A stretch of DNA of 64,000 bases from Atrichornis clamosus (lineage: Eukaryota; Chordata; Aves; Passeriformes; Menuridae): contig WBMZ01006344.1 in NCBI GenBank assembly GCA_013400975.1, positions 248,001-312,000 on the forward strand, written 5' to 3'. How positions within the stretch are numbered: position 1 is the stretch's first letter; each line of letters begins with the position of its first letter. Below are positions 1 through 11,347 of the stretch, piece by piece. The notes below the pieces were generated by a model that saw only the letters and a list, made by a program, of their open reading frames with translations, made no database searches and had not been told where the DNA came from. The position numbers and the translations under genes are program-made.

Positions 1-1394
1 AATAGTGCTTCAGTCCCACCCTGGAGCCTGTATGGCTGGGAAATGGACATGGTTTGTCCTTGGGGATCCAGGAATTCCCTAAGGGAGTTTGAAGGCCAAA
101 GGGAGGGTTTGTCCTTCTGAACATCTGGTTGTTTCTGCACTGCACACCTGGTGGTTTACATCCAGAGAGCGTGGCTGGCTGGTACGCTGAGGCATCACAG
201 AAAGGGAATTGCTCCTGTGATTCCCAGTATATCCCAGCATGGATCCTGCAATCTTCCCTTCCATCGTGCAACAAAAGTGTGAGGAGAAGGGCACAATGGG
301 GCTGTGTGTGTCTGCTCCGGCCAAGGAGAACTTGTCAGAGATGGAACAATTTTCTCCAAGAGTAAACTCAGATTTCCACAAGGTTTGTCCAGTTGTTTGA
401 GGATGGGAGGAGGTGCTCAGCAGTGCAATGCCTGGCTGTTGTTTCCAGAGCACAGACAGCATCCATATTAATGGAGCATTGTTAACACAGTAATTTATGC
501 TGTGTTCATTACACCTGAGACGTGCACAGGCATAAAGTGCTCTGCAAACCCTGCAGCAGATCAGTGCCTGACAGAGGCAGGGCTTTATCCAAGCAGCACA
601 TTCCCATTTGGATGGCAATCACACGCTGGACAGCAGCAGCCCCTGCCAGGAAGGGCTGTGGAATGAGCAGCTGGGGATTGCAGAAAGGTTGTGTTTGCTG
701 CAGAGGTGGCCTGAGGAAGCTGCCGAGTTTGGGCTGTTAGTGAAGCCAAATACAACATTCTGCTCCAAAGTCCTGTTTCTGCAGCTCTGCGGGCTCCGGG
801 GTGGGTAGAACACGAAGCGTTGGGTTTTATCCCAGCTCTGCAATGAGGAGCTGCAGTGGTGAGGGCTGTTGGAACAGCTCGTTTGGCAGAGGCAGCAGCA
901 CAGAATGTTGGTCTGCTCCACATCCATCAGAGAGCTGAAATATTCAAATGACTTCTTCGGTGTCTGTTTGCCATGTGTTTAAATAAATACCCAATTTGCA
1001 AAATTCGCAGTAATGGTGCATGAAAATGAGATGTACAGTGGCGTGTACTTTTGACCCAAAGCTTGTCAGTCTATTACAGAGCAGGTCATTTAACTGGTAA
1101 ATTCTATTAGCTAATCAGGCAGTTACGTGGGACCCATCACTCACACATGGAGCGTGGAGAAACGTGTTGTCATTCCCAACTTTTCAATACTTAAGAGAAC
1201 CAGCTGCAGGCAAGTCCAGCAGTGTGGAGTGTTTTATGCAACAAAATCTGTTGGTGGTATTTTCAAAGATGAAGTGCAAGAAAAAATACATATATTTTTA
1301 GTAGCTTTTTGAAGGAATGTATGTTTACTGTTGATGGACAAATAACACACCTTGATGTTTTCCTATATTTTTTTTTGTGTTTTTTATTTTTCAG
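1..1394 (+). other. PTPRT: Intron, 3' part (upstream end outside window)
   Basis: No coding exon was recognised here. I looked specifically for the preceding exon of the fourth FNIII repeat, which should lead in phase 0 into GAAACAAAA at 1395, and did not see it. The 3' end is a typical acceptor with a long T-rich tract (about 1368-1392) before CAG. The short open frames on both strands show no family resemblance and overlap each other. Confidence 0.85.
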
Positions 1395-1431
1395 GAAACA
1401 AAAATCAACTGTGTCCGGCTGGCAACAAAAG
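1395..1431 (+). CDS. PTPRT: PTPRT coding exon: end of the extracellular FNIII/stalk region
   Basis: The exon is 37 nt, framed by a T-rich tract plus TTTTTCAG before it and the donor AAAG|GTATGT after it. It reads in phase 0 as ETKINCVRLATK and leaves one G for the next exon. ETKINCVRLATK is the short linker after the fourth fibronectin type III repeat of PTPRT, and type IIB paralogues have a related INCVR.ATK at this place. The segment is extracellular, shortly before the membrane. The trailing G can join CA at 5802 (cassette included, alanine) or GA at 14881 (cassette skipped, glycine). Both joins keep the frame. The exon is short, so identity rests on the motif, splice sites and phase together. 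I cannot exclude a regulated use of this exon, but nothing suggests it is a cassette. Confidence 0.93.
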
Positions 1432-3500
1432 GTATGTGGGTCTCTCTTTCCTGCAAAACACAATGCCAGAAATGTAAAAACTGCAGTGGTGGCACAACTT
1501 GATTACAGTTGCTATCCAGAGAACCAACCTCTTTACTTCTTCTTCTTTTTTTTTTTTTTTTTTTTTTAAGGAAGATTGCAAAGGCAGAACAACAATTTCC
1601 AGAACCACTCCACTATATTTGTGGCCTCTGTTATTTTTTTAATGCAGGGTATCATTCTCTGTGGTTTCTCCATTCCCTCATTCTGTTGACAGCTTTTCTG
1701 TCCTGAGGACTGTTCTTGCTGTTGGCAGAACATCACTGAAAAAGTGACATTAACTTCCTATTAAATTTGTTCTCTCCACAACTGTACAAAACAGATAAGA
1801 GGAGATCTTGTGTAAGCCTAACCTTGTACACAGCAGGGCACAATTCTTACATCACACCATTTTCATGGTCTAATTCAACAAAGTAGGAGAGAGCACTCCT
1901 TATTTTCATTGCGGTTAGCTCAGAATAGACCAAAGTGACAGGTCACACAGACCAGACTGAGAAACCCAAGACAAACAGCCCCAGGTTGGTTCACAAGGTG
2001 TAGCTCCTGACTTTACAGTTGTTTTTAACAACTGTTCTAAAGATTTCAAAACCACCCCAGGGGCTGCTTTTCCAGAAAAGATGTCAGAAACCAATTTACT
2101 TGTGACACAGAGGAGCAGCTGTAAAAATATTTCCCCAGCATATGCGGCAGTCTCCAAATGAGCTGTAGGGAAATGCTGGGGTGATTGCCATGGGCTTTGC
2201 CACTGAGGACTCTCCATTTCCAAACTTTGGGTTGCCAGCTTGTGCTCTGGGTGCTTTGCTGTCACGTGAAATACCTGCACGGCTGCCTGTGGAGGCTTTG
2301 GAGAGTTCACCAAAATTGGCAGGGACCCAGAAATCCTTTGAGGCACCCTTTTTTCCCATTCTTTTCACTCCTGTCTGACTTGTGGCAGACGTTAATAACT
2401 CCAAGGTCCTTTCTCCTGACCCCTTGTGCACCTGCACCTGCAGAGGGTGGGGAGGGCTCAAGGAAGCCCCATCTATCGGTCACTGGATAGCAGAAGAGGA
2501 CTTTCTCCATCTTTCCGTGGAGACATCCCCAGGCTGTCACAGAGAGCCAGGCACTGGGCTGGCAGGTGCTGCATGAAGCTCCCACCTGTGCAGCTGATTT
2601 CCCTGCTGAGACTTGGGAATGCAAGCTGCTGGGGCTGTAAGCAGTTGTGTCACCACTGAAAGCCAAGGAGGATGAGCCATTTCTCCCCTTTCTCCTTCTC
2701 ATCCGTGGCTCTGGTGCTCCACATATCCTCTTGTTCCTTTCCTGTTTATAAGTTCCTTGTAAAATCTTTATTTAATTCATTTTCTGGGTACAAACATTCT
2801 ATGTGTCTCAGTCTGTGTGTCTCCTTCCTCTCAAGTTTCTCCAGTAGTGATGTGACCATTTCAAACACCTGATTTTGGCTTTCTGGTGGTAGAAGGAGCA
2901 AGAGCAGGACTGGGTGGAATGAGTGTCCACAAGCTTTTCCAATAGCATGGTCTCTTCATGAGATCAGAGATGCTGGATTAATTAATTTTTCAAACCTATA
3001 GTTCTTCCTTCCATTCCAGTCATTCATTTTTCTGGAGCTGGTGGAAGAATGTTGTCATGCTAGCAGGAAAGATATTTGTTCTGTGACTATTCAAAAGCAA
3101 ATAACTTACATAGCATGAAAAATCCCATTCTGTCATGACATTTTGTTTGCACTGTTGATTTGGGTACCTCGGAAAAGTGTCACACGAGTGTTTGACCTTC
3201 AGTTGACTTCTGCAAACTGATGTAATTTTCATTAACCTCGTTAGGTCACCAGGGAGAGTCAATGAGCCACCCAGTCAATGAGCCACTCTCATTCTGTTGT
3301 TTCTGAATGTCATCTCTTTTTCAAAAAGAATCTCTTAGTAGGATTAATTTAATAAGTGACAGAAAAGAGACGGGTAGAGCATGAGGATGTCTAGAGCCAG
3401 TGCTTTTTGGTGATCTTATTCTTGAGGTTTTTCCTTTATTGACTTGAATGGAAAAGGACAAGAAATGATGGTAGTGGTAGTGTTTATTCTCGCTGCCTCA

Positions 3501-3555
3501 ATTCATATCACTTTTGATTTATATCACTTTTGATTCATATCACTTGTGATTTATA
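3501..3555. repeat. 16-nt tandem repeat, about 3.4 copies
   Basis: The unit ATTYATATCACTTTTG recurs at 3501, 3517 and 3533, followed by a 7-nt partial unit. Copies differ by one or two bases (C/T at unit position 4, and TGTG for TTTG in the third copy). This is a short minisatellite inside an intron and no function is implied. Confidence 0.9.
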
Positions 3556-5249
3556 GGTGGATATCTTATTCCTATGTGTGGAGTGCAGAAATCTCTGTGG
3601 AAATTCTTTTTCCTCTGGTTCTCACTCTGCATTGCAGTGCTGTAGTTGCCAGTGCCTGGCCATTAGCAGGGGCCCTGTGGCTGATGTGATGCAGTTTGAG
3701 CTCTCCAAAGGAGCAGCGCGGGGTGCAGCTCACCGGCCAGGCAGCACCACGGGCTGGGGGCTGCTTCTGTCACAGGACCTGCCCCTGCTGGCACCGGGGC
3801 AGTGTCAGCAGCTGAGCAATAGCTGGACGGCGTGGTTCTGTGGCTTGGAGCTTTCCCACAGATTCGTATTTCCGTATGTCCTGAATTCCCACCCTACATT
3901 AACTCCGTATGGATGGAGGGACCGGCCCTCTCTCTGCAGTGTGGCACGGCACAGAGACACTGCCAACACTGTCATTACCTCGTGTCCTGATCAAAGGCTG
4001 ATAGCCGGGATGTTCTAGGTGACCTGCTGTGTCTGTGCTGTCTTCTGTCTGCTCATTATATTGATTATCCTTAATGGCATTGCCCTGTATTCACCTTGAT
4101 TTGCATTGGTGTCTTCCTGAGGGTAGAATGAGAGAACCTGCAGTCTGTCTTCAACAAACCAACAGAGCTGATAGTGAGGATGCCCCTATAGTGTCTTTGG
4201 TAGGAATCAGGAAAAAAACCTTTTTTTTTGGAGTCAGGATTAATCTCAGCATTAAAAGCTCTGTTTGGAGTTGGTACCAGAGGAAAAAAAACCCCATATT
4301 TTGCTTTGATGCAGGAAAATAAATACTCCTGGTGCCAGACTAAATGTTCATTTTGGAATATAGGCCTAATTTTTCCATTCCTAGACATTTGACACTGCAG
4401 TAGCTCCATTAACACCAGCGAAATGAGCTCTGATTTACACCCGTGACAGCAAGATTAGGATCCAGACGTGTTTAAGCAAGGCAAGTATTCTCTTGAAGTG
4501 CTGGATTAACAAGGGCACTAAACGTGAGCGTGGGAGTAATTAGGCAGTGAAATGTGTTAGGCATGTGTTACTGGGGGATTGTAACACATCCTGGGTGTTG
4601 CTGCAAGGCACCTGTTCAGAAGCGGAGTGCTGTAATTACTGGGGAGACGCACGGGGCTGTTCCCCCGCAGCCGGGGAGGCACTCTGCTGCCTGTGTCCCA
4701 TTGCCTCCACACCCAGGAAATTCAAGCAGAGAACTCTTGAAAAAGTGGTTTAGTCCACTACAAAAAAAAAAAAGTTTGGGAGATTTTCTAGTTTTCTCCT
4801 CTCCTCTTTTAGCAAGAAATAGGCTGTTCAGACCAACCCCCCTCCGTGCAGGGGCTGCTTCCCAGCCCTCTGGTGATGCACGCTCTGCGTGGCATCAGCA
4901 ATTCAGAGCACGAGGGTGCAGCACCAGCGACCCTCCAAAGCAGAGGCAGCAGATCCCCAGCTGGCTCAGCACATCCATGAGCTCATTTGCTCCCATCCAG
5001 TGCCTCCATGTAGGAGTTGGATGCTGCCTGTGGGAAGGGCCAGTGGCAGGGACGCACCATCAGCCTTTGCTGGGGTGATATTTGATGATCCATCAGAAAG
5101 CTCCCTGCATTTGTCCAGTCTGTGTAGCCATTCCACACTCTGCCCGCATGTTTGAAAGCCACAAACATTATTAACCTTTTGTATCTACATATGTATTTAT
5201 TTTCAGGTTCATTGGTCTCGCATTCCTTGCCACTTCCCTCCTCACATGG

Positions 5250-5660
5250 GCTACTCCTTTTTTTTTTTTTTTAATTACTGGACTAATGTCATCTTTCACA
5301 GCATTAGGCCCTTGGATGCATCTCATTAGCATAAAATGCTCTTTTAAAATGTTTCTAATTAAACCCCAATTTACCAGCTCTCTGCCATACAGTTTTCATT
5401 CAGACGGGTTATTTATAGGTTTTGCCATTTCGTTTCCTTGACAGCATTTGTTTTAATATGTCCCATTCTTTCTGAATTAACTGACTTGTTCTCCCTGTCT
5501 TAAAGCAACATATTTATATCGACACTTTATTAGAGAAAATTGCAACCTCTTACCAAGAGAGAGCGATTACCTCTTGTATTCCTAAAGTGCATTAAATTAA
5601 TTTCACAGTGTAATTGAAACCAAGGCAGAGGGCTCATTAATGGTTCCTTATCTCCCAATA
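5250..5660. promoter_or_regulatory. Candidate conserved noncoding element, AT-rich with many TAAT/ATTA cores
   Basis: The stretch is unique-looking and AT-rich. It contains TTAATTAC, CTCATTAG, CTAATTAAAC, GAATTAAC, AAATTAATTT, GTAATTG and CTCATTAATG within about 400 bases. Homeodomain proteins bind TAAT cores, and such clustering is common in developmental enhancers. It ends about 140 bases upstream of the 57-nt cassette exon, so a splicing-related role is also possible. This is inference from composition only. AT-rich DNA yields TAAT often by chance. Confidence 0.25.
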
Positions 5661-5801
5661 CTCATTTCTTCTTTCTTTAAAATGTAAGTTCTTGCAAATG
5701 AAAGAATGGAACTATAATAATCATTATGAGGTACATCTTTATTTTTTTTCCTTTTTTTTTCCTTGTGCATGCGGCCTGGGAACCATTTTGCTTGTTCTTA
5801 G

Positions 5802-5858
5802 CAGTAATAGGTAGACAACAGGTGACCACGCGAAACCCGCCCAGCCTCTTGAGCACAG
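5802..5858 (+). CDS. PTPRT: PTPRT cassette exon (57 nt, 19 residues) in the extracellular stalk
   Basis: The exon follows a pyrimidine-rich tract and TGCTTGTTCTTAG and ends at the donor ACAG|GTGATT. With the G from 1431 it reads A-VIGRQQVTTRNPPSLLST and leaves a G that joins GA at 14881. Its length is divisible by three and both borders share one phase, so it can be included or skipped in frame. From memory, human PTPRT has an alternative 19-residue insert here of the form APMG..QVT....LLTTG. The two line up without gaps and share about half their residues (A, G, QVT, P, LL, TG). The stalk segment is Pro/Ser/Thr-rich and extracellular, just outside the membrane. What is seen: frame, splice sites, phase and length. 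What is inferred: that it is spliced in birds. A chance open frame of this exact length, phase and pattern is unlikely. Confidence 0.82.
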
Positions 5859-8800
5859 GTGATTATCAGTTCAGGAAAAGGAGAACTGCTCAAACTTCCA
5901 GAGGTCTGAGCAGCTTCATGACTTCTTCTTCAATATTTGTTTTGCATGAGAAAATACTTCTACAGTTACTGCGAGTGCAGTGTGAAGGGGGACAGTCCTT
6001 ACAGGCGCTCCGGCAGTGCCGAGGGGCAGATCTGCCTGTGCCCAGGGTCAGCTGGGGGCTCAGCACCTCTTGAACCTTCACAGGGGCCCTTGGGAGAGCC
6101 TCACAGACCCCCCTCTGCACAGGCTGAGGATCCCCCTAAGCGTGCACGCAGCTGAGCTTTAACTTCAATTAAAGTAGCTGTGGCATTTCCTGGGGCTGAG
6201 TTCTTACGACACTTGCTCCGAGACAGCTCAGTCCTGCTGTCACAGAAGTGATGGCACGGGAATGAAAACTTGGTTCTGTGAGCCCTCTGTACGGAAACTT
6301 CTGCTGAGTCACAGGTGTTGCAGAATTGAGCCTCAGCAGCACCAGGTCACTCACAGGTGGGGAGTAAGGAAACCGTGAGGAGGTTCAGAACTTCTCAAGG
6401 GTTTTTCAGTTTCCATCAGAACGAACTTGAAGATCTGTGTGTCATAAAATTGCCCCATCATATGTAACACTGGGACCAGGATCATCATTTAACTCCAGGA
6501 AATTTACATATAGAGAGGAGATCCCACCAGCTTGTGGAAATAAGTTCTTCTACTTCAGCCTGATGTGCATAGAATGAGTGACTGGGGCGTGACAGCATTA
6601 CATGTGATTAATGGGGAAGGGAGGGGAAAGGAGGGTTGTTTTTTCAGCTTTTAGATGGATTACATTTCTGCAGGAATACTCCTCTCCCAGTGCTGTGTGG
6701 TTATTCCTACCTAGTTAGGACTTCCTCACCCAACAATAACTTCAGCTACACATCAGGACAGCTGTGGTGATACAGGGGCAAAAGGGTGCAGGGATTACTG
6801 TGAAGTTCAAATGCTTTTAGGATTGAACGAAAGGTCCTGGTTTTGGTAGTGCATCAGCACTGGAAGAAGGAAACTTCCTGGGAGAATGTTGGGATCTCAG
6901 TAAAGAACCCGGGTCTGAAATGGGACCAGGGAAATCTTGGGGTGGGGAGGAGACTGCAAAAACTCAATGGAAAATGAGGAGGGAAAAAGTTCCTGCTGTT
7001 CACACACAATTTTGCTGCATATGAAAACCGTTCATTTAACAGCTCCTGCTTCCTCAAATTCATTGAAGAGGCTTCTTTTGTTTTCTGAAATACCTTCTGG
7101 TTTTGTAGACAGATAATGTATTTTTTAAACAGATCTAATCCCACTTCAGATCTGTTTGTTACTGCATTTTGTCTTCTAATACACGAATATTATTCCTTTG
7201 ACAGGTTTATTCTGTTTTGAGCTATTTATTTCAGAGGGGTTTATCGCACTTTCTAAGTTGAATGTGTGAAAATGTTCGGTTCTTTTTTCCCCTGAACAAA
7301 TCTCTGCCTTCTAAAAGTTATTTTTCAGCACAAGTTTTGTGTATCACAATCCCTTTAGGGGCTTCCTTATCCCAGGGAGGTAATGGAACAGGTTTGAATT
7401 AGTGCAGACCCTGGTGCAGAACTGGATGAGGCCACAAATGAACTGCAATGAGTTTGTAACTCCAGCCCAGTTTCCAGAGGACGTTCTCTACTCCACAGCT
7501 CTGCTGCACTGCCAGATCCTAATCTTGGGCTCCCAATTAAAATAAGCAGCTGGAGAGAAGGGGAGAAGGGACACCGTGTTTAAGGTAAAATTTGGGATAT
7601 TTTAGCAACAGGAGACTGTGAAAGCATCACCTTTGTAATTCAAAGCATCCACTGCTGGGACACACTGGGTAGCTTCAGAAAAGAAAGTTCTTTAGAAAAA
7701 CCAAAATAAAATGTATCGTAGCTGTGGGAGCCAAGTCCTTCAGGAATCAAAGCAGGCAAGGACTTACCTGGAGCAGTGTGGAGGGTCTTGTCCCCTTTCA
7801 GAACCCACCTGGTGGGACAGGATGCTGCTGGCCACGTGTTGTGGCTGACCCTGAGCCGCTGTGCATTCGTCTTTGTTTGCAGGCAAATTGGTAACCAGAC
7901 AAAGGAGTGGAAATTAAACAAAAGTCAGGAGTTGGACATTAAAGCCACCAGTGAAGGTCAAATTAGAAAAGATTTCCTTTGGTTTTGCTTTATTTAGTTT
8001 GAATGCAGGGAGTGTTGGATGATTCCTCGCTTGTGAAATGTAGGGGCTTGTTTTTCATCTCTTCTGCTTGAAAGTTTGCAGGAGGAACTCTTTGAATGTC
8101 CCTTGAAGCTTCCCCTGCACAGGGGCTGAGAGGTGGCACAGAGGAGGGGCAGCTGCATGGGGAGGAGACAGGAAGGGGAGTCTTTAGTTTTAGAGGACAT
8201 CAGTGTTTCACGTCCCTGACCTTCACACCCTCACACCGGCTCATTTGGGTGACATTTTGTCTCCATTTTCTGATATCTTCTGATCCTTCCTAAGGTGTGT
8301 CAGCCACTGGTGGATCACTTAAAATGGTTTTCATAAATAGATTATCAGTCAGTGTCCTTTTGCAACACTTCCAAAAGCGTGACAAACCCAAGGCTGTTAA
8401 ATACATTATGCCTCTGCTTCCTTAAATAGGATTTTTGATGAGGCAGTGTTCAGAATCAGGGTTGATATTAATGAACTTCCGAGCTTCTTCCAGTAACTGG
8501 ACATTTGAAAACTATATGGTAGCATTAGGATTTATGATAAAACCACACGGTAGGTGTGAGAGTGTTTTGTAGTATAATTGTAGAGCAAAAGCCAAATCTT
8601 CATTCCAGACATGCCTGAAAGTGCTGCTTCAGCTTGGCAGAGTGCAGGAAGTGTCCCAGTGTTTCATGCAGCACACGCAGAGTGTGTGTACACAGCCTCC
8701 CTGACACTGCCCAGCTCACTCCCTTTCTGCTGAAGAGGGATTTTGCTGGGAGAGAGGGAGAGAGTCCTCCTTTCCCTGCTGCTCAGTCAGCTCGGGGGTG

Positions 8801-11140
8801 AAGCCTCGGGGCAGGTTCTCGTGGGTCACCGTGGTACCTGAAGCACCTTTGTCCACTTGGGTTCAAAAGGGGACTTCATTTCAGTGTTCACTTTCTGCCC
8901 AGCCCTGGACTTTGCTCACTGGTGGTGCAGCTTCTGCCCCTGGTGTGGATTTTTCATGATAATCATGATGAGAGCAGGGGAACTGCTTAGAGGGGACTGA
9001 CTGGGGCAAAAGTTAATAGAGTGTGATGAATCTTTTAAATATCCATATCATTGTCATGCCTGTGTCAGTCAAAAGATTGATCTCCATGTGTCCGAGACCA
9101 TGCAAAAAATAAGTCACACCTGTCAATTTGAACTTGTGATAATGAGAGTTGTACTTGTTTTCCATTTTTATAATTTTGAGTTAGTTTTTCAATAACTGTG
9201 CAAAAGTGAAGAGTTAAAACAGAAACATCTCTCACCCCCTGAACCATCCCATCACTTGTTGGCATCACAGCAGCTGCTCTTTAGCTGGGCTCTTCTTTCA
9301 TGTAAATGTAAAACCTTTCTCATTCTTGGGGACCATGTATCTGCCTTTAGCACAAATAAAGTGCTTCTATTCTGAAGAGAGTGGAAGAAAAACAGGAGGA
9401 GAAAAGAAAAGCCTTTGTGGCGGATTTGCCTGGAATCTCCAGAATCAATTATTCACTTACAGCTATTTTTAAAATTCTCATTCAGTTTAGCAATGCTGAT
9501 CTTCATTCCTCGCTGTGTGTTTACCTTCATCCTCCTCCACATTCAACCTGTAAGCTTGAAAATCCCTCATACAAATTCTGGTCTGTGTTTCTCTCCAGGA
9601 CTGCTTTGTTTTGCCGCCCTCTCCCCTTAGAATATGGCTGAAAGCTTTTGGCTCTCATCACTCTTCCTGTTCCTTCTGAGCTTTGTTCAAGAAATGAGTA
9701 TGTCTCATTATAGTCATAAGCCTGTGCTGTTTGCACTCTTCAGTAACTGGAGGTGGAAAATTGGTGTAGTGATGTTATGTGTAGTGACACTCTGTGATAT
9801 TCATTTTTTTGTGAATTGCAACAAAGAAATAGCCAAAGTGGAATCTGGCTTTCATATCTGATGAGCTCTTTCACTCTGCTGGCTCATGATATGTGGAGGC
9901 ACCAGCCTCATGCATAGTTTTTTTAGTCCTAATACACTGCTGGAGGGTGTGGTCAGCTGACAGCCAGGGCCGGTGCTGGGTATTCCAGATCAGGAGGGAT
10001 GCAAAAAGGTGCCTTTCCACCTTTATCTCAGCGTTGTCATTCCTGGAGGTGCCTGTCTGCCCTTGTGTTTGCATGTCAGGCTGTGTTTCACAGGTACAGA
10101 TATTGTCAGGAACTGAAAACAGAAGGGAAAACATTTCCACATGCAGAGATGTTTTAGTCATTTGTAGGCCACTCACATAGAAAGCTCCATAAAAAAAATA
10201 AATAAAGGAAATCATGTTTACAAGTGATTTGAGAATAGCTGTCTTTTGAATATAAGCCTCTAGGTCTATCAGGAGATTTTACATTCAGCCTGCTGCCTGG
10301 CATTTTGTGCTGCAAAGAAATCACTCTGATTGTGCAGCTCATTTGAACCCATAATGACTGTGAACCCAATATTTTTCATTAATTTTTCCAGGTTAAATAA
10401 TGCTCTGAAGTAATTCTGCTGATTGTTTTTTGTTCCAAGAGCGGATTTCTGTCTGAAGAAGCTGTATTCTTAGGTATTACACATTTGAAACCAATTCTCT
10501 TCTTTAACAGACTTGTCCCCTTGCTGGGTCTTTTCTGTCATCTGGTGGTGGCTCTAAACTTCCCATTACTTGTTTTGCTTCTCTCGTTTTATCCCTTCTT
10601 CCTTCACACTTGGCAATGCAATGTCTTGACTCTGAGTATTTGACCCAGCTCTCCTTAGAACCATTTTATTTGCTTTCTCTACTCCTCCTGTTAAGCTTTG
10701 GGATGCTTCTCTCTCCTACACAGTGTCACGATTGTGGTACCACTTCCATTGCAGGACTTTGTGCCTCACCAGCTGGAAATCTCACATAAATACCTGACTT
10801 TTCCTCCTGCTTATGGTTCTTTTGAATTTTTTTTTTTTCCTGGCAGTGACATTTTTTTAAATGCAATATTGTAATTGCTGCCTAAAGTAAAGAATGTTTC
10901 AAATTGCAGTTTGTGAAATGGGTTTTATAGAAGAAACTTGTATTATCAGTCCTGCTTAGCTACATGCACTCAGTAATCATTCTTTCCTGGCTGTTTTTCA
11001 GAGTGCCACCCCCACAGAGGAGGTTGCTTTATATCTGGTGACTTATTTTCAAATAATATACTCGTGGTGCATAAATTGCTGGGAGAAGGATTTCCATGGA
11101 ATCTTTCCCTGAGCTGCCATTGCTGGTTTTCCCCCAGAGG

Positions 11141-11347
11141 GTGCTGGGCACTGACCAGGCTCCCCAGGGAATGGGCACGGCTCCAGGGCTGCCAGAGCTC
11201 CAGGAGCCTTTGGACAGCGCTCCCAGGGATGCACAGGGTGGGATTGCTGGGGTGTCTGTGCAGGGCCATGGGTTGGATTTGAGGATCCCTGATGGGTCCC
11301 TTCCAAATCCAGTCCCTTCCAAATCAGCTTATTCTATGATTCTATGA
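11141..11347 (+). mobile_element. CR1 LINE 3' fragment, sense
   Basis: This matches the avian CR1 subtype whose 3' region runs through CTCCAGGAGC.TTTGGACA, GGGATGCACAGGGTGGGATTG and GGGTCCCTTCC, and it ends in the tandem tail ATTCTATGATTCTATGA. It is 5'-truncated, as most CR1 copies are. The partial duplication CCCTTCCAAATC just before the tail looks like a local rearrangement. Confidence 0.9.

Larger units (their letters stand above)
1432..5801 (+). other. PTPRT: Intron (4370 nt)
   Basis: GT-AG intron with donor GTATGT. It holds a T-homopolymer at about 1536-1567, a 16-nt tandem repeat at 3501-3555, an A run near 4760-4771, and an AT-rich stretch at about 5250-5660 dense in TAAT/ATTA cores. 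A moderately GC-rich stretch lies at about 3700-3850. No CR1 copy or additional exon was recognised. Confidence 0.85.

Noticed and set aside
1..1394. Search for the preceding FNIII exon
   Set aside because: No stretch ending in phase 0 with a donor and a fibronectin-like sequence was found, so the window appears to begin inside the preceding intron.
1915..2346. 143-codon open frame on the minus strand
   Set aside because: It shows no family resemblance and no splice or promoter context, and is overlapped by other open frames. It is ordinary intronic noise.
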